A stretch of DNA of 64,000 nucleotides from Tyto alba (lineage: Eukaryota > Chordata > Aves > Strigiformes > Tytonidae), in the NCBI RefSeq assembly GCF_018691265.1, contig NW_024881303.1, positions 12,517,777 to 12,581,776 of the forward strand, written 5' to 3'. Below the pieces are notes generated by a model. It was given only the letters and a program-made list of their open reading frames with translations, did no database searches and was not told the DNA's origin. Positions 26,279-39,800 of the stretch are shown here, one piece after another. The stretch's first letter is position 1. Each line of letters begins with the position of its first letter. The position numbers and the translations under genes were made by a program.

Positions 26279-29200
26279 CTGGAATTATTTTGTGATGTAA
26301 GTGGTTGTTATTATGAGTTTAAATGTGTTTTCACGCTAAATTCACACTTGGTGAGTATTCCTACCAGAAAAATGTGTTCCCTAGGATAACTGTGGAAAGC
26401 AAACATGAAAAAGGAAGGAGCACAGTCAAAGCAAATCCTTAAAAAGATTCAGATGAACAGAAATGTGTTTGCAGGACACACTTATCTCTGTTGTGAAGCA
26501 ATGTGATAAAGGAGGAGACCTCAGATTTACATGGTAAAAATCACTATATGCCCACCAGCTACATAGCCTGTGTGGACAACGTGGAAGATGATCAGCTGCC
26601 AGACCTGCTACCAAACAAATATGACCCACAGTCACTTGTGTTCTTGGGATATAGGTTACACAGCAAAGTTTCAAGCAAAGCAAAGTGTAAAGTTACATAT
26701 CAAAAGAAGAAAAGCAAGAAAAGATAAGAAGGGCATATTAATGGGATGGCAACAATCTCAGTATTAGGGATGAAGAAAATAGGGTATTTTTTATGTCTCC
26801 AAACTAACACAATAGCCTGTAGTAATGACCATTACCTGATACCTTGAAAGCAAGAGAATAATTTCCATCACGATCTAGTGATCAGCTTTCACCCTGAATT
26901 TGGAGATCTGATCCCCTTATCTTTGCAAGTGCTACTGGGAGACCTGCTTGGTAACAAGACAAGAATTCAACCTAACAACAGCCCATTCATCCTGGTGCTG
27001 CGTCAGGCAAAAACAAAGCATTTATCTGGAACATTAATTCTCTGCAGACCTTTGCTTCAAACCATGTTTGCTGTATGCCAGTATGTATAGTGATATAGCC
27101 AAGGAGAGGCTTTAGTCTTACAGAAAGTCGATTAAACCGTGTTTCTCCCCACTGTGAAAGAGTAGATTCGAACGGTACACCTGTCACAATATAGCCATAT
27201 AGTTCAATGTGGAAAAACAACTATTCCAGATTTAATCCCAGCTATCAACTGGGCAGGCAGGTTGCAGTTTTCTCCCTCTCTAGTATTCATATCTTTCTCT
27301 AATTTTTGAAGGATGTCTTTGGGCCAACTATAAAAGATATTGACTTTTTTAGAGCTTTGGCCATGTCTGTACAGTGACGGCATTTTTCTGTATATATACA
27401 TATGCACATTGTACACGCTATATCAGACTCTCTGGTCCACCCTCCTCGTTATGATAGTTTAGGATGTCTCTCTTGACAATCTTCGTGCATACACTGTTTT
27501 CTCAGTAATCTGAAGATGTCCTGAGGTCTAGCGGTCCCTTGCTCTCTTCTGTGCTCCACAAATTTACTGGCAGTACATTGTGGGATGCCTTTCCAATACT
27601 ACAGGAATACTGGTCTGGAGGGGTAAGTGTATTAAACTGCCAAACTCTCGTGATTCACATCCTTTCCTGCCATCCATGAATGTTCCTGGCACCATTTTCA
27701 AATTGCTATTGGACAGCAGATGGAGGACATGCTGCTAAGTGCTATGATTATGAGATTCATTAATATGGATGGGATTATGCACATGCATTTGTAGTCGGGC
27801 AAGCAGAAGAATTTGCATCTGGGGTTTCCTAAGACATTGGATACTGAGGTGATACGGCTGTAGGAAATTCTGCTGTGGGAAGATGAGATCAAATTTTGTG
27901 GAGTGCTTACATGAAGCAGTTTTTCTTGATGCAATTTTTGTTTCAGGGCTCACGTAGGCAGCAACAATTGGTGGGACATAGGTAATGGTGCAGAACTGGA
28001 CGGCTGCTGCCAGTGGCAAAGCTTCTGGATGACAAAGACCAACTAGAGACATGAGCAGAGCCCGGAGCTACCAGAGAAGAGCATAGCCATGAATGTGCCC
28101 AGGCAAGTGGGCAACCATGCCACCATTACCTCTGGCATCTTACTGCTGGTCAGGACCTCACCAGCTGGGCTTGGGAGATCAGCTACAGCAGTTGTTGTCA
28201 CAGGGATTTGAAATGGGGAGGTTTCTGCTCCGTCATGTCATAAGCCTGGAAGTGTGTAAGAGTTGGTGCTGGCTTTAAAGAGTTGTAAACACATGCCTAG
28301 TCTTTACCAGTAGGCAAAGGTACTTTCCATGGGTTTGCAGAGGCTGACTGATCAGTATAAAATATTCACTGACAGTAATGTGAAGTGGAAAGGTCTGTCA
28401 TGCTGTGTTATTGCAAAAATCTGATCTGGGAGCTGGAATGGAGAGGGACCATTTGCTTCTAGAGAGGATATGAACATTACGGTTCCTCTTCTTGTTCTGG
28501 GCATCTGGATTCAGTGTATGCTGTGTTTCCCTGGCCAAGGAAGCCCTTCGTTGGTGGTTTCGACATGAAGGAAGAATTATTTAGCTTCGTGCGGAGTGGT
28601 TGCAGATGATCACTGGCATGTACTTCAGGAAGATGGATAGGAGGGAGGTGGTACTTCATGAGAAGGGTGGGTGTTTCTCATCATGATGTGCCTCATGTGA
28701 TAAGTGCCTGCAGGTTTTTTGCACATTCGTAAGAGAGACATCCTGAAGGAAATATTGGAGCAGGAATGTGAGTGGGAGCAGGAGGCAGAAATTTAATATT
28801 TTAGGCAGATGGGGAAAGCTTCTCTGCAAAATGACCAAAATAGTCATGACCACAACATAATGAATTTTTGGTGTGCTGAGGACAGATAGTGATTTTTGGC
28901 CTATGAATGCACTGTAACCAAGAAAATGTCTTCCTGTTTGATGCACTGATGGTGTGTGGGCATGATCTGTCATTTATGGGTTGAGCTGGATCCGCATGAC
29001 CTTTTCCAGTCAAGTGCTCCAAAATTAATTTGAGTGAGGAAAGTAATACATGACACGTTGACTAAAAACCCAAAGACTGCAGTGAGGAAACACACAAACA
29101 TAACAGCTGTGAAAGACATGCCTGCTTGGACTAAGGATGTATAGGACCACAGAAAGGTGTCAAAGCAGGGCTGGCAGTAACAAGAGCCCCAGAATGGTAT

Positions 29201-30651
29201 GTGCCTGGAGTTTCATGGGGTTCTCTGTGCCAAATCCAGTCTCTCCAGATGTTTGCCTCTGCGCTGCCCATAAAATCCCTCCTTCCCGGGTGCCCCGTTC
29301 CCATTAGTTGGGAGCCCCTCAGGAAGTGCCATCTGCCTGCTGCCTCTGCAGCCCCTGTGCTGGGATGCGTTCAGTCAGCCCTGGCACAGATTCTCTCACA
29401 CATTTTTTCCCATACAGGTATCTGTCAGCCTCCCTGTGTGTGATAATGCTCCTCTTCACACAGGTTGTGTGCTACAAGTGCTAAGGGAAATGATAAAGCC
29501 TCTAAGTGCTTATTGTCCATTCCCAGTTTCTATGGCAACCATGACAGAATGTTTCTTTCCCCACATTTCAGGAATGCCATTCACCTCCTTTCTTCCCACC
29601 CTTCAGTTCCCTTCAGGAGGAGGTGATGCTTCCTCAGGGACAGACTCGGATGGCAAAGGCTCAGTGCTGCCCGCGGCCCCAGGGCAGATGTTAGAGTGAA
29701 TGGGGCAGCTCTGGGTAGCTGGAGAACATCGCCTTGGTGCAAAGTCCCCAGACCCCAAACAGGTCTCATCTGAAGAGAAAATGGTCACACCAGGAGCACA
29801 CTGGGAGCCAGTGTCTGCCAGGCTGGCCCTCCTCACGCCTTTGGGAGTGATGGGGGAGAGCCAGCTCTCTCCCAGGAGAGCATCTTTGGCTTGCAGGGGG
29901 TGCCGGGCCATATGGGCTTTGATTTCTCTTACACAGAACCTACAGATCAGCACAAGCACCCCGCAAATTAATTGAGTTTTCCAGCGGTCTTCCTAAGCAC
30001 TCACGGCACCCTAAAATCTGCATGCACCTTGGTCAGCCTCAGTAGCTCAGCTGCAGGAGCTCACCACCGATAGCTCCCCTTCTTATTCAGCTGAGTGAAA
30101 TAATAAGCTAGAGAACCTTTTCTAGAGAGTTTTTCTGCCTGAGATGTGTTACTATTATACACATATGGGATGTGAGGGCAGCACGTCTGGCTTACGGCTG
30201 CAGGGTGGACGTGGTAGGCAGCAAACCTTTATGTCTCAGATAACTTATTTTTGTGTCATGCATATACGGAGGGAAAGAGGGTTGAATGTTAAGCAGACAA
30301 AGAGCCAGTACCTGGAGAACAGAGGTTTTATACATTGTCTAAATATTTAAATATCTATTCTATCATGTATGTGTATTTATATATATCTACTATTGGAGGC
30401 TGTCTCTGCACCATGGTCATCGACGGTCTTCTCAAAGAATTTGAGTGCATTGCTCAAATCTGCTAGGTCTTTTCCCATCACTGGCTGTCTTTGCTAATGT
30501 CCACCTTGGCAGATACTGGGGCACCTCTGAGGTAAAAAAAAAAAAAAATATGTTGGGGGTTACTTTTGTATTGCTCCTCACTGGCAACAGGGTGGTTCTG
30601 GAAAAATGGTCTACCCCAGCACTGTCCTATGTGGCAGTGTAATTTGTACAG

Positions 30652-30673
30652 CAAACCTGTAATAGCAGGTTTG
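30652..30673. repeat. Short inverted repeat (8-bp stem, 6-base loop)
   Basis: Arms caaacctg and caggtttg are separated by taatag. It is too short to call a hairpin RNA. Confidence 0.6.
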
Positions 30674-30962
30674 TTCTCTGCGGAAAGATAGGCCAGCTCC
30701 TCATAAGCTGAACAAAGAGTGGGATCGCTGTCTGCCTGCAAACACTTCTGCCAGAGCTGTCTTGCCTTCCCGCAGCACCGGCCTGGCTCCAGTAGGGTCG
30801 CCCCTTTCCCGCGGCTCTGCTCGTCCTGGCAGTGCTTCTCCAGACGTAGACTGAACACACAGCTCCGAGGGGCAGCCTGGCCAGGCCCCTGCAGGCTCTG
30901 GGGGGGAGCTGTGCAGCGCTGCGGATGAACAGGCTCCTCTCAAGCACCGGGAAACGATAGCA

Positions 30963-31050
30963 CCGGAGAGCTGGCATCTAGTCAAGATGTTTCTGAAGCT
31001 GTGGCCCCGGAGACCTGGCATCTAGTCACGATGTTGCTGGAGCCTGGCCT
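30963..31050. repeat. Two-copy 44-bp tandem duplication
   Basis: Two adjacent units share ccggaga.ctggcatctagtca.gatgtt.ctg.agc with roughly 85% identity. Divergence between the units shows an old local duplication. No coding potential is evident. Confidence 0.8.
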
Positions 31051-33969
31051 CAGATTTGATCAGCTGAATCTAATGCGTTCTACATGAGACATTCAAGACC
31101 TGAAGGCAGCAGCTGTTGGCCTGAAACTTTGCTGGAAAGTTTCCAGCCAACCACAGTTTGAAATGAGCCTTCAATGAACCCTAGAGACCAAACAGCCTCA
31201 CTGGGAAGTCAACCAGGCATGGAGGTTTCTCATGGGTCCATCGGCATGAGAAAATTAAAGGCCCCAGGTGCGGGCCATCATCCATGCTGTTTAACCCTTG
31301 TCTTGCTCCCTGGCCTGGTGCTGGCTGGTGCCAGCTGGCCAGTGCCCTGGCACGGCACGGAGGGCAGCACGCACCAAGGGCTGCTCCCGAATGAGCAGCG
31401 GGGGCCAGGCTGCACCAGCTTCAGCACCGTCCTCCTCACACAGTGCTCCATCAGTGCCACACTTCTCCCACAACCCCATCTTCATAGTGATAAAACATCA
31501 CCCTGTTCAATTGCAACACTATTTCAGATGCTTTGAACTGGAAAGAAAAAAAAAAAAAAAAGAAAAAGATAATACTAGTAATATTGTATTAGAGGCACAG
31601 GGGCAGCACATGAGGACCAGATGAGACCCAGAATCAGAAGTGTTATGGACTGGAAGCTGCTAATCCATGTCAGTTGGCTTCAAGGCCAGAGAATGGTCCC
31701 TAAGCTGATTTTATGTATTATTTCAGACCTAGAGTAGCCAGCAAATTTGGTATGGAAGTGAGCAATATGAAGACATCAGGCACTTTTTATGCAAACTAAT
31801 TTAGTCCCTCTGGTATAATATCTCCTTAATGAAGGTTTTGTGGAAGCACCTGGAGATACAGATGTGCTGTTTTGCCTGCATAATAGGTTCATAAAGGTGC
31901 TCAGGATGAAGTATGCTACAGTAGAGGTTCTTTAAATTGCCAAGGTGACCAAAATCCTCAGAGCTGCCCAGCTCTTCTGTATATATTGATTGTCATTTCA
32001 GCGGTGGTGTTATTGATTGCCCATAATTTGCCAAATTCCTCACAGATTCATTATGGGACAGTCTCTACACAGACTTACCCTCTAGATGGTCAGCGCACAG
32101 AATGGGGAGGGGTGGGTGATCCAAAGTTGGAGGATATTAACTAACATTATTTCAGATTTTCCCTCCTCTAGTTTGCGAGTAGGTCTTTGGAAATCACCCT
32201 GGGACTCTTAGGTCTTTTGAAAGAAAGGTATTTGAGGAAGGACTTAAAAAGAAGGCTAGAGAAGGGATTGGCTGCACAGCTAATTCCACATCATAACCAT
32301 GAGCATCTCATCCATCTCTCAGCCATTCCCTCTACATCTAAATAGACCTGTTGTAATGAAGCAACGAGAGGTGAAAGAGGGTGTTAATGTACTAGTCTGC
32401 TACTGCTGGAGATATTATTTCCAATTTGATGGAAGTCATACAGGAAGGTAAGTGTGATTGTCTCGGTTGACTCTCAGGGCATACCTGGTAGCTAATTTTC
32501 CTGAAATCTCCTGGTTTTGCATTAAGAATCTGCATAAGTGACTTTGAGAGAGGAGACTGTGTTTGTATCCTCTTCATTTTATTTAACACTGTACTCTTAT
32601 TACCTGGGGTTTACTCTTCTGGTGTGATGCATTTTCTCTCTCAGAAAAACACAAAGTAATAGCTACCCAGAGGCCTGTAAAGTATACAAATGGGGCTGAT
32701 TTGGAAAGGTCAGCCCTACAGATATGTTGGACCACGTTAAAGAGCGAGGTGAACAGATTAAGCTATATAAATATTTAAAGAGCTGTAATTAGGACTAACA
32801 TGGCCTCACTCCCAAGGTTCATTATAATACATGCACACGGCAGAAAAGTAACTAATCATGACCTTATTTTACTTGATTTTCCTTATGTTTTTGACAGTGT
32901 TGTTCACTCCCTAAGATGTTTCTGGCTGGCACTGCCTCTTTGGGAGAGGACAGGAGATTTGTCGTGGCTTTCTGTGAGGCCAGGAAAATTCCCAGAGAGA
33001 TTTCGGAAGCAAGTAAGGGGGAGATGCTGGCTTTTGCCCAGGCGTCACCCTGTGCCGCTGGGGTCTGGGGCAAGGAGGGAGAGGTTTTCCAGCATGGTGG
33101 AAGCTCTTGTCCGAAGATCAGCAGGACTTGAGGAGCCCTTGCTAAGGACACCAAATGCCCCAGTGTCATGGACACACAGACACCCTCCTCCTGGCAGGAT
33201 GCCTCCAGCTCATCTTTGGCCTCAAGGCGACGTATTTGCATCTCCTAGACTCAGCTATTACAACTCTCCTCGAGGCGTGCAATCCTGCAAGCTAAAAACA
33301 TTCTAGTTGGTACAAAGCACAATATCCTCTTTGCTTAGCAACACACTTTTCCATGAACACCTCACACCACGAGGCTTGCTGTTGCCTCATCACTCATCAA
33401 CAGAGCCCGGTGCAAGGTCTCCATCCTTGGATGGAGCTAATGGGTGGCACAGTCCCCCCAGCACCTGCTGCCATGACCTGCAGCAGAAGCCACCTTCCCG
33501 TGACACAAGAACCAGTGGGACATCCCAGGGGCTGGGCCATCTCGGCAGCCATCCTGGGTTTTATGCTCCTTGAAGGGCAGCAGTAGCTCACCACCTTGGT
33601 GCCACCACATCCAGGCAGGGAGAGCATGGAGGGCTGGACGCTGAAGGAGAGTTGCCTTTTCCTTCAGGAGAGGTCTGAGCTGTCTTCCTCAGAAGAGGGT
33701 AAATGAGAGTCAGAGGCTTTTTCCACATTGCCCACAGACAGACCCTGGTGCTGGGTGGGGAACAGACCCGTAAATGTTCTCTTCAGAATCCCACGGGGGG
33801 ATGCTCTTGGTGGGGACCAGTCCCTGCAGGGCTGCTGGTATGGGCCAGGGCTCAAGGCATACACCCACACTCACATTTTTAGACCTGCTTTTCCAAACAT
33901 AGCATTTTCAGTCTGTGCCTGTGCCCCTTCCCACCACGCTCACGGCTCAGGAGGAAGAAACAAAATTAC

Positions 33970-34033
33970 CAGCTCTACAGCAAAACAGGCACCCTTGTTT
34001 TAAACCAAACATAGTGGTGTTGAGCAACATCAG
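33970..34033 (-). CDS. Weak candidate exon (minus strand)
   Basis: The acceptor gttttgctttggtccag|CTGATG and donor AGAGCTG|GTAATTTTG bound 64 nt with a single open frame (LMLLNTTMFGLKQGCLFCCR). It is short and hydrophobic, so chance is likely. Confidence 0.15.
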
Positions 34034-34384
34034 CTGGACCAAAGCAAAACTTCTGATGGCTGTGAACCAACTTTGATGACATTTCTGTTGAGAAAGACTT
34101 ATTGGTCATCTGATGAAAAAGAAAGAAAGAAAGAAAGAGGTAGAATAAGGGAGGATGTGTCCCCAGAAATCCTGAAATTTTGAAAGCACACCTGTACTTC
34201 ACTGGTCAGCAGCCCGCACCTGAACACACATCTCTGAAAGTGACCATGGAACAAGAAAATTCACAAACATGCACAGGAAAAAAAAAAAAAAAAAAAGAAA
34301 AAATACAATTTGTTTGCTGCCCTGCTCTTCCCTGCGGATAAATTAATTGGGTCTTACTCCTGCCGTCTGTACACCAGCAGTACT

Positions 34385-34440
34385 CCCACAGCGCTGACTT
34401 TAATAGGAGTGCAGATTGCAGGATCAGGCCCACGGTGTCT
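34385..34440. repeat. Ancient amniote repeat relic
   Basis: Contains gactttaataggagtgcag and caggatcaggcccacgg. These resemble the 'ttgacttcaatgggag ... caggatcaggccc' signature of old reptile/bird repeats. Only a short core remains. Confidence 0.5.
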
Positions 34441-36624
34441 TGGAAAAGATGAATAATAATCACTATGTGGAGAAATACTGCAGTTTGCAACTCAAAGAAC
34501 ACTTTAAATCTGCTTAGCAATTTGTAACGCCCACAGTAGCACACTGTGTAAAGCTGCAGTTATGAGACAAATCACTTCTCCATTAACCACAGCTCCAGGA
34601 TGTGCCTTACGGCAGCGCGCATGGGGAGCGGGGAGGGATGGAGGGGAGGGGGACACGGGGCACGGGGCGGTGCAAGAAGCCGAGAGGTTTGTTTTTTACG
34701 GCAGCAGCTGTGTTATCCCTTCACAGTTATTTTCTGGGCTTGCAGCAGGTTATTTTCAGGCTCCCCATACAGCCTGACTCCAACGTCCATCCATCTCTGG
34801 ACAGTTGTGCCATCTCTCAGATCTAAACATCTCTCAGTACTGATGACTTTCCTTCAACAGCATGCCTAGGAAAAGCGAATGATGTGAATTTTTCCAAATG
34901 ATGGCATTTTTCCCAAGCACAATTCTCAGTGTCATTTGATGAAGCCTTTCCTGACCAGCCCATCAGTGTTCCCTTGGCAACCCAGTGTGCTACTGGTGGT
35001 TATCCGACCTCACCTACACACGAAACATCCCTCTGCCATGCCAAAGTGCAACAGCAGGGCTATAGAAGCTCATTTTAAGGGCCTTCCTCTTTCTTATCTA
35101 AGCCTTTGACACCCTGCTGATCTTCTGGAGGCAGAAAACACCTCCAGATGCCACATACTCTTCGTGGATTTAGGGCTGTTTCACACTAGCAGGGGGCACT
35201 GAGTCACTCAGGGCGGGAATAAGTGGCAGGTCCCAGACTCAGCCACCACAAACTGGTGTAATCAGATGGTGTTTGATCTCCACCTGCTGCCCGCATCGCC
35301 TGGACCACGCCGAGAGCAGGCAGCCTGGGCAAGCGTCAGGAGCGCGTGGGGAGGGGAGTGCTGGGAGCCTGTGGTGGGGAGCAAGGAGTGGTGGCGTGGG
35401 AGCTAATCCTCCCCGTTGTCGTGGGAGGGCTGGTTCTGGGGAGCCTTGCAATGGTTTGCGAGAGAGAAAAGTCTCAGGAAAGAGAGCCAAAATAGAAAAG
35501 GTCACACTGAAAAAAGCCAAGAGAAGCCAAAGGGAGACAGACCTCGATGTTCAGCCTCCAAAGCAGGTAAAGGCAGTATGTTGTGGCAAAACAATCCTGA
35601 TTCGTGGGATGGAAGCCTGAACCCATTCTTCCCAAATAGCCAGCTGGCATCTTAGTGGTCTTCTCGGATTTGGGAGGGGGCAGCAGTAAGGGGAGATCTT
35701 CCCTTCTAGCCTCCAGGGAGGGAGCAAAGCGACTAATTCTGGAGCCAGCAAACCCTGCAGCTGAACACCCAGCACTGCCACAGTGATGATGAAGGGTGGA
35801 TTTAACCCACCCTTGCCAGCTCTGACCTTCTTGTCTCCAAACTCCCCCACATGCTGGGTGCAACAAGCCTCCACCACCCTGCAGTTATAATTTGATGGGC
35901 ACCAGATGATGACAAAAAGCCCTGGCAGAGGCACTGCCTGAACCACAGCCATGAGCGGCAGGAGGCCATTCACAACATTCTTCACCAAAGGCTTGGTCAG
36001 GCTGACCTGGCTCCGAAGTGCCATCAAGTGTGGGCTGCTGAGCACTTCTCTCTACCAAGAAAAAAAAAAGACCTTGGACACGCTGGAAATAAAAGTGTGG
36101 TTTGAAAATCAGGGAGATGGAGGACAGTGAGCTCTCTTGTAGCAGCTAGATGAACTGTATGATGACATTTAAGCCTGACAAAGCCGGTGAGGAGATCCAG
36201 GCGGACTGGGGAATTAGACAGAAGGGCCAGGGTCTCAGAGCAAGCTTTTATCTCATTCCTAGGGAAGGTGTTTGGAGATCTTGAATGAGAAGAAAGGGTA
36301 GCAAGATAAACAGAGCAGGCAGCTGAATCCCCTCAAGATTTTGAAACAGTGATCAAAGGAAAATGCAAAAGAGGAACATGCCCTCAGAAAGTCAGAGGAA
36401 AAAGATTCATAGCTCAGTGGTGGGGATCAGATATGAGAGGAGGTATTTCAGCTCCTCCAGGGAGTCCGGCCTGTCCCACACCAGGAAAGCACACACTCGT
36501 GCTGCAGGGAGGGCATGGGCAGGGCTGAGCAGAAAGGCCAAGTTTCCTCCTGCCTAGATGAAATGCTGCAGGTCCTAAGTGTTGGATCTGGGATGTCATG
36601 GAAGGATGTATAAAAAATATTATA

Positions 36625-36852
36625 TGTAAAGGAAAAAGTTTTCACAGCAAGGGTGGGCAAATGCTGGAACAGGTCACCTACAGAGGTTGTACAATCTCCA
36701 TCCCTAGAGATTTTCAAAGCTCAACTGGAAAAGGCCCTGGGTAACCTGGTTTAATACTGAGGTTAGTCTTGCTTCGAATGGGGGTTTGGACCAAATGATC
36801 TCTGCTGTTCCTTTAAACCTAAATTGCTCCATGATTCTGTAACTCTATGAGC
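36625..36852 (+). mobile_element. CR1 LINE fragment, 3' end
   Basis: Plus-orientation CR1 tail: tgctggaacaggtcacctac, ctccatccctagagattttc, aaggccctgggtaacctgg, then gaccaaatgatctctgctgt and atgattctgtaactctatga. It is 5'-truncated and diverged, the usual state of avian CR1 copies. It contains only the last part of ORF2 plus the 3' UTR and cannot encode a protein. Confidence 0.9.
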
Positions 36853-39800
36853 TGAAATGATATTTTAAAGTACTATTTTAAAGTTTTAAGATGTTTACCT
36901 GCTGTACTGGAAACCCAAGCACTGCAATATTTGGACTCAGAGAGCTGGAAGGGAGCTTACAAGAAAATGCTGGCCATTCGCCAGCTCAGCAAAACCTAAG
37001 CCATTCCTAGAATGACTCTGACAACCAAAGTCAAACTTCCCCAGTTTGCTTGGGGACTAGAGCAGATTACACGCCTGTGGTCCCATTGTGAATGTGAGGG
37101 ATTTTACCAGCCAGTGTTTTCACTGGGGAATGCATCTCCACTTGAAAAGGAGCAAAAGAACACCTCTACTTCTTGCAAGCGGTCAGATATCTTTAGTTTA
37201 CATCCCATCTTAAAACAAATTTTAGTGCTGGGTTTGAGTAGTTCTGTGCTGGTGGGGGAGAAGCAGGAACATTTTGTCTGCTCAGGATCTGTGTTCAGAC
37301 TTCACTCTGCCAGCCTCAGGAGACAGTGCTTGGCCATAATGTGTTTCAGTCAGCCTGCTGGAAGAGAGAACTCCAGGTCATGAACCCTGTAGCCCTGACT
37401 CAGAGTAGGAGCTAGAGAAATAAAAATTAAAATAAGCATGAAATATAAATGTGGAAAAAAAATAATATCCCATGACACAGGCTAGTCCTCAGTGACAGCA
37501 ATGGCAATATTTGATTTCAAGCTGGTCATGTCTTGTGTATCAAGGCACAGCCAGGATGCCTTTGCAGCTGTTAGTCACCCAGGACTGAACACCCCAAATA
37601 AATCACATTTGATCATTGTTTCTTCAGTAGTACCTTGGGGCTTCACTATAGGACAAGCACCCTACAGAGCCAGATACCATGTGCACAAAATATACCCCAT
37701 CTCCTCCATCATCGTAAGTGAAATTTCCAGTTTATTGTCTCCCTTGACCCACATTTTTGTAGCAGGTGTTTTTAAGTGAAGGCAAGAAAATGAGAAGCAG
37801 CTGTTTGATGGCTACGGAATGGCCTGGGATGGCAGCAGCAGCCTGGACTGAGAAGGATTAATAGGCAGTGTGCACGTGAGGAGGTCAGAGGTGGCAAATA
37901 AATGCAGTTTATCAGAGAGTTACAGAAATAAAGGAATGAATCACATTGCTCTCATCACCATAGATGAGGTATAAATAGAGTTAATCAGCACTGAATGAAA
38001 GCATATTAACTCAAGGAGAATTATTCATGCACTGCAGGTGTTTTCCCAATCCCTGCCCATGGAAGTAATGAGTGAGAGCAGTAATTGGTGTCCAGCCCAT
38101 CTCTAGCCAGCAGCTATTGCCCCTTCTGGACTGAATTAATCTTCCAAATTGCTATGCTGCTTTACAACACATATTTCAACATAATGATCTTTTACTTATT
38201 ATTATTTTTGGAAGCTAGTGAGTTATCGAGATTGATAGCATCCTTTGCAAGAGAAATAAAGAACCCGAAGGGAACTGATAATTCATTGAACTTTTGAACT
38301 ACCTCCAAGTCACCTCTCTGGGACTTGAAAATTATGATGTATTATTTATCCAGCGCTGGCTGTGCCTCTCACAGTGTGGTAGGAAGCTTCAGAAGAGTAG
38401 TAACCACATAGGCCCTGCATGCTTTCCCTGAACACTCGCTAGAGTGAGCCTGCTACTGATTTGCCTTTCAATAAGGGCCATATTTTTTCCTTTGTAGCCA
38501 CTTTTTTAAAACAGCAATTTCTATGTGCCAGGTTACCAACGCAGCCTCGGGAGCTTCCTTCCCTGGTCAGCAGAGCTGCCGCCTCCCTGCTGCGGCACCA
38601 CCAGTGCTTTGCAGCCTGCACAGGGAGGTGCACAGCTACCGCTGACCTCCCCGCCCTCCGGGCCAGCACCCCCTCTCCCACAGACCTCGGCAAGACAAGG
38701 ACTGATCCCCAAACAAGTGGATGTAGCTCCTCCAGGTCCAGATCTCCTCCTTGCAAGGTGCCGAGCTCTATAGCCCAGATTCAGAGGAAAACGCTTTAAC
38801 TGAGGCTTAACGCACCCGTGCTCACCTTCCTCCCAAGTTTAGAGCTCAAAGTGTCATCTCCGGGCAAGTCCAAACCACATTTAGTTCGCAGTGAAGTGAA
38901 AAGGTAAAGACTTCAGCGAGTGCTGAGAAAGCAGCTTTCACCTGTACCAGCAACGCTGAGCTTTCTCACACTCCCGTCCCCGTCCTCCCTTCGCCACGGC
39001 AGGCAGGGGGAAGGGGCCGAGCCCCGCTGCCCCTGCACTGGGAGCCACTCGCATCAGGTTTAGCCTCTGACACCAAAGCCTCCCTGCTAAATTTATTCCG
39101 TGGGTATTCACAGGGATGTCAGTGGGTATTCACAGGGATGTCACCGAGCCCACCTGCAGCTTTTATCTCCTGCTTCAAGCACCAAATGATGTGTAAATAC
39201 GCTATTAACCCTTTGGGGGCCAAGCCCCAGCTGTGCAGGTTGTGCGTGGGGCCGGTGGGGTGCGAGGCGTGCTGGGCCCGTCTGTTCCCCCCCCGCACCC
39301 CCCCGGCGGCCGGGGGGCACCGCCTGCTCCAGGCTGCAGCCGCCTTTCCTTTACTCCTGGCTCCCTCTCGTGGGCCTGCCCAAAAAGCACAACCCTGTCA
39401 GCCCCGCAGCTCCTGCCCCGGGGGTGGGTAGGAAACGGAACCGCGGTTTGGGCTGCGGTACCCGGCCAGGAGCATCCTTCTGGTTGCAGGGTAAAATACA
39501 ATTAATTTCAGTTTTCCACGGTGTGTCCGCCGTCACAGCTATGCTCATGCCTCCAGCTACGGGGAGTGGCTCCATTTAACGCTCTTGCTTTCACACCTGA
39601 CCACCAGATTTAGTGACAGATGTGCTTTCTGCCAAGGAAAAGCACCATTCATAGTTGCCACCCCTCTGCCCTTTCCTGCACTCCCTCAAGCTGAAATCTG
39701 CCGTAGCTGTGTCGCTGGCAGTGTTGCTGCATTTCCCTCCCCGGCTGCCTCCCTCTGTCCCATGGGGTTGGGCCTGCCTGCCTCGGTAGCATCCTCCAGC

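Larger units (their letters stand above)
26279..36624. other. Unassigned sequence, no confirmed gene
   Basis: This stretch is mostly non-coding, with short frames. A 99-nt frame ending at a good donor (28129-28130, GCCAGAG|GTAATGG, minus strand) would fit in phase before exon A, but its acceptor is poor and a stop lies close upstream. A GC-rich patch (30.7-30.96 kb), a 44-bp tandem duplication, A-tracts (30534-30548, 31546-31561, 34278-34296) and a GAAA array (34117-34137) are also present. Confidence 0.4.

Noticed and set aside
28030..28230. Possible exon upstream of candidate exon A (frame ending SSKMPE before GTAATGG)
   Set aside because: The phase fits and the donor is good, but the only usable acceptor is poor and an in-frame stop lies close upstream.
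27690..29050. Consecutive minus-strand frames resembling a decayed membrane receptor
   Set aside because: No diagnostic receptor motif could be found; frames are broken and the resemblance is only hydrophobicity.
32370..32449. Plus-strand segment ending in a strong donor (CAGGAAG|GTAAGTG)
   Set aside because: The acceptor side is purine-rich and weak, and no partner exon is visible.
32800..33306. 168-residue plus-strand frame
   Set aside because: No recognisable family, mixed hydrophobic and proline-rich composition, no splice or promoter context.
35551..36045. 164-residue minus-strand frame with a good acceptor just upstream
   Set aside because: A stretch (LVKNVVNGLLPLMAVVQAVP) faintly recalls BPI-fold proteins, but no conserved motif supports this and no donor fits.
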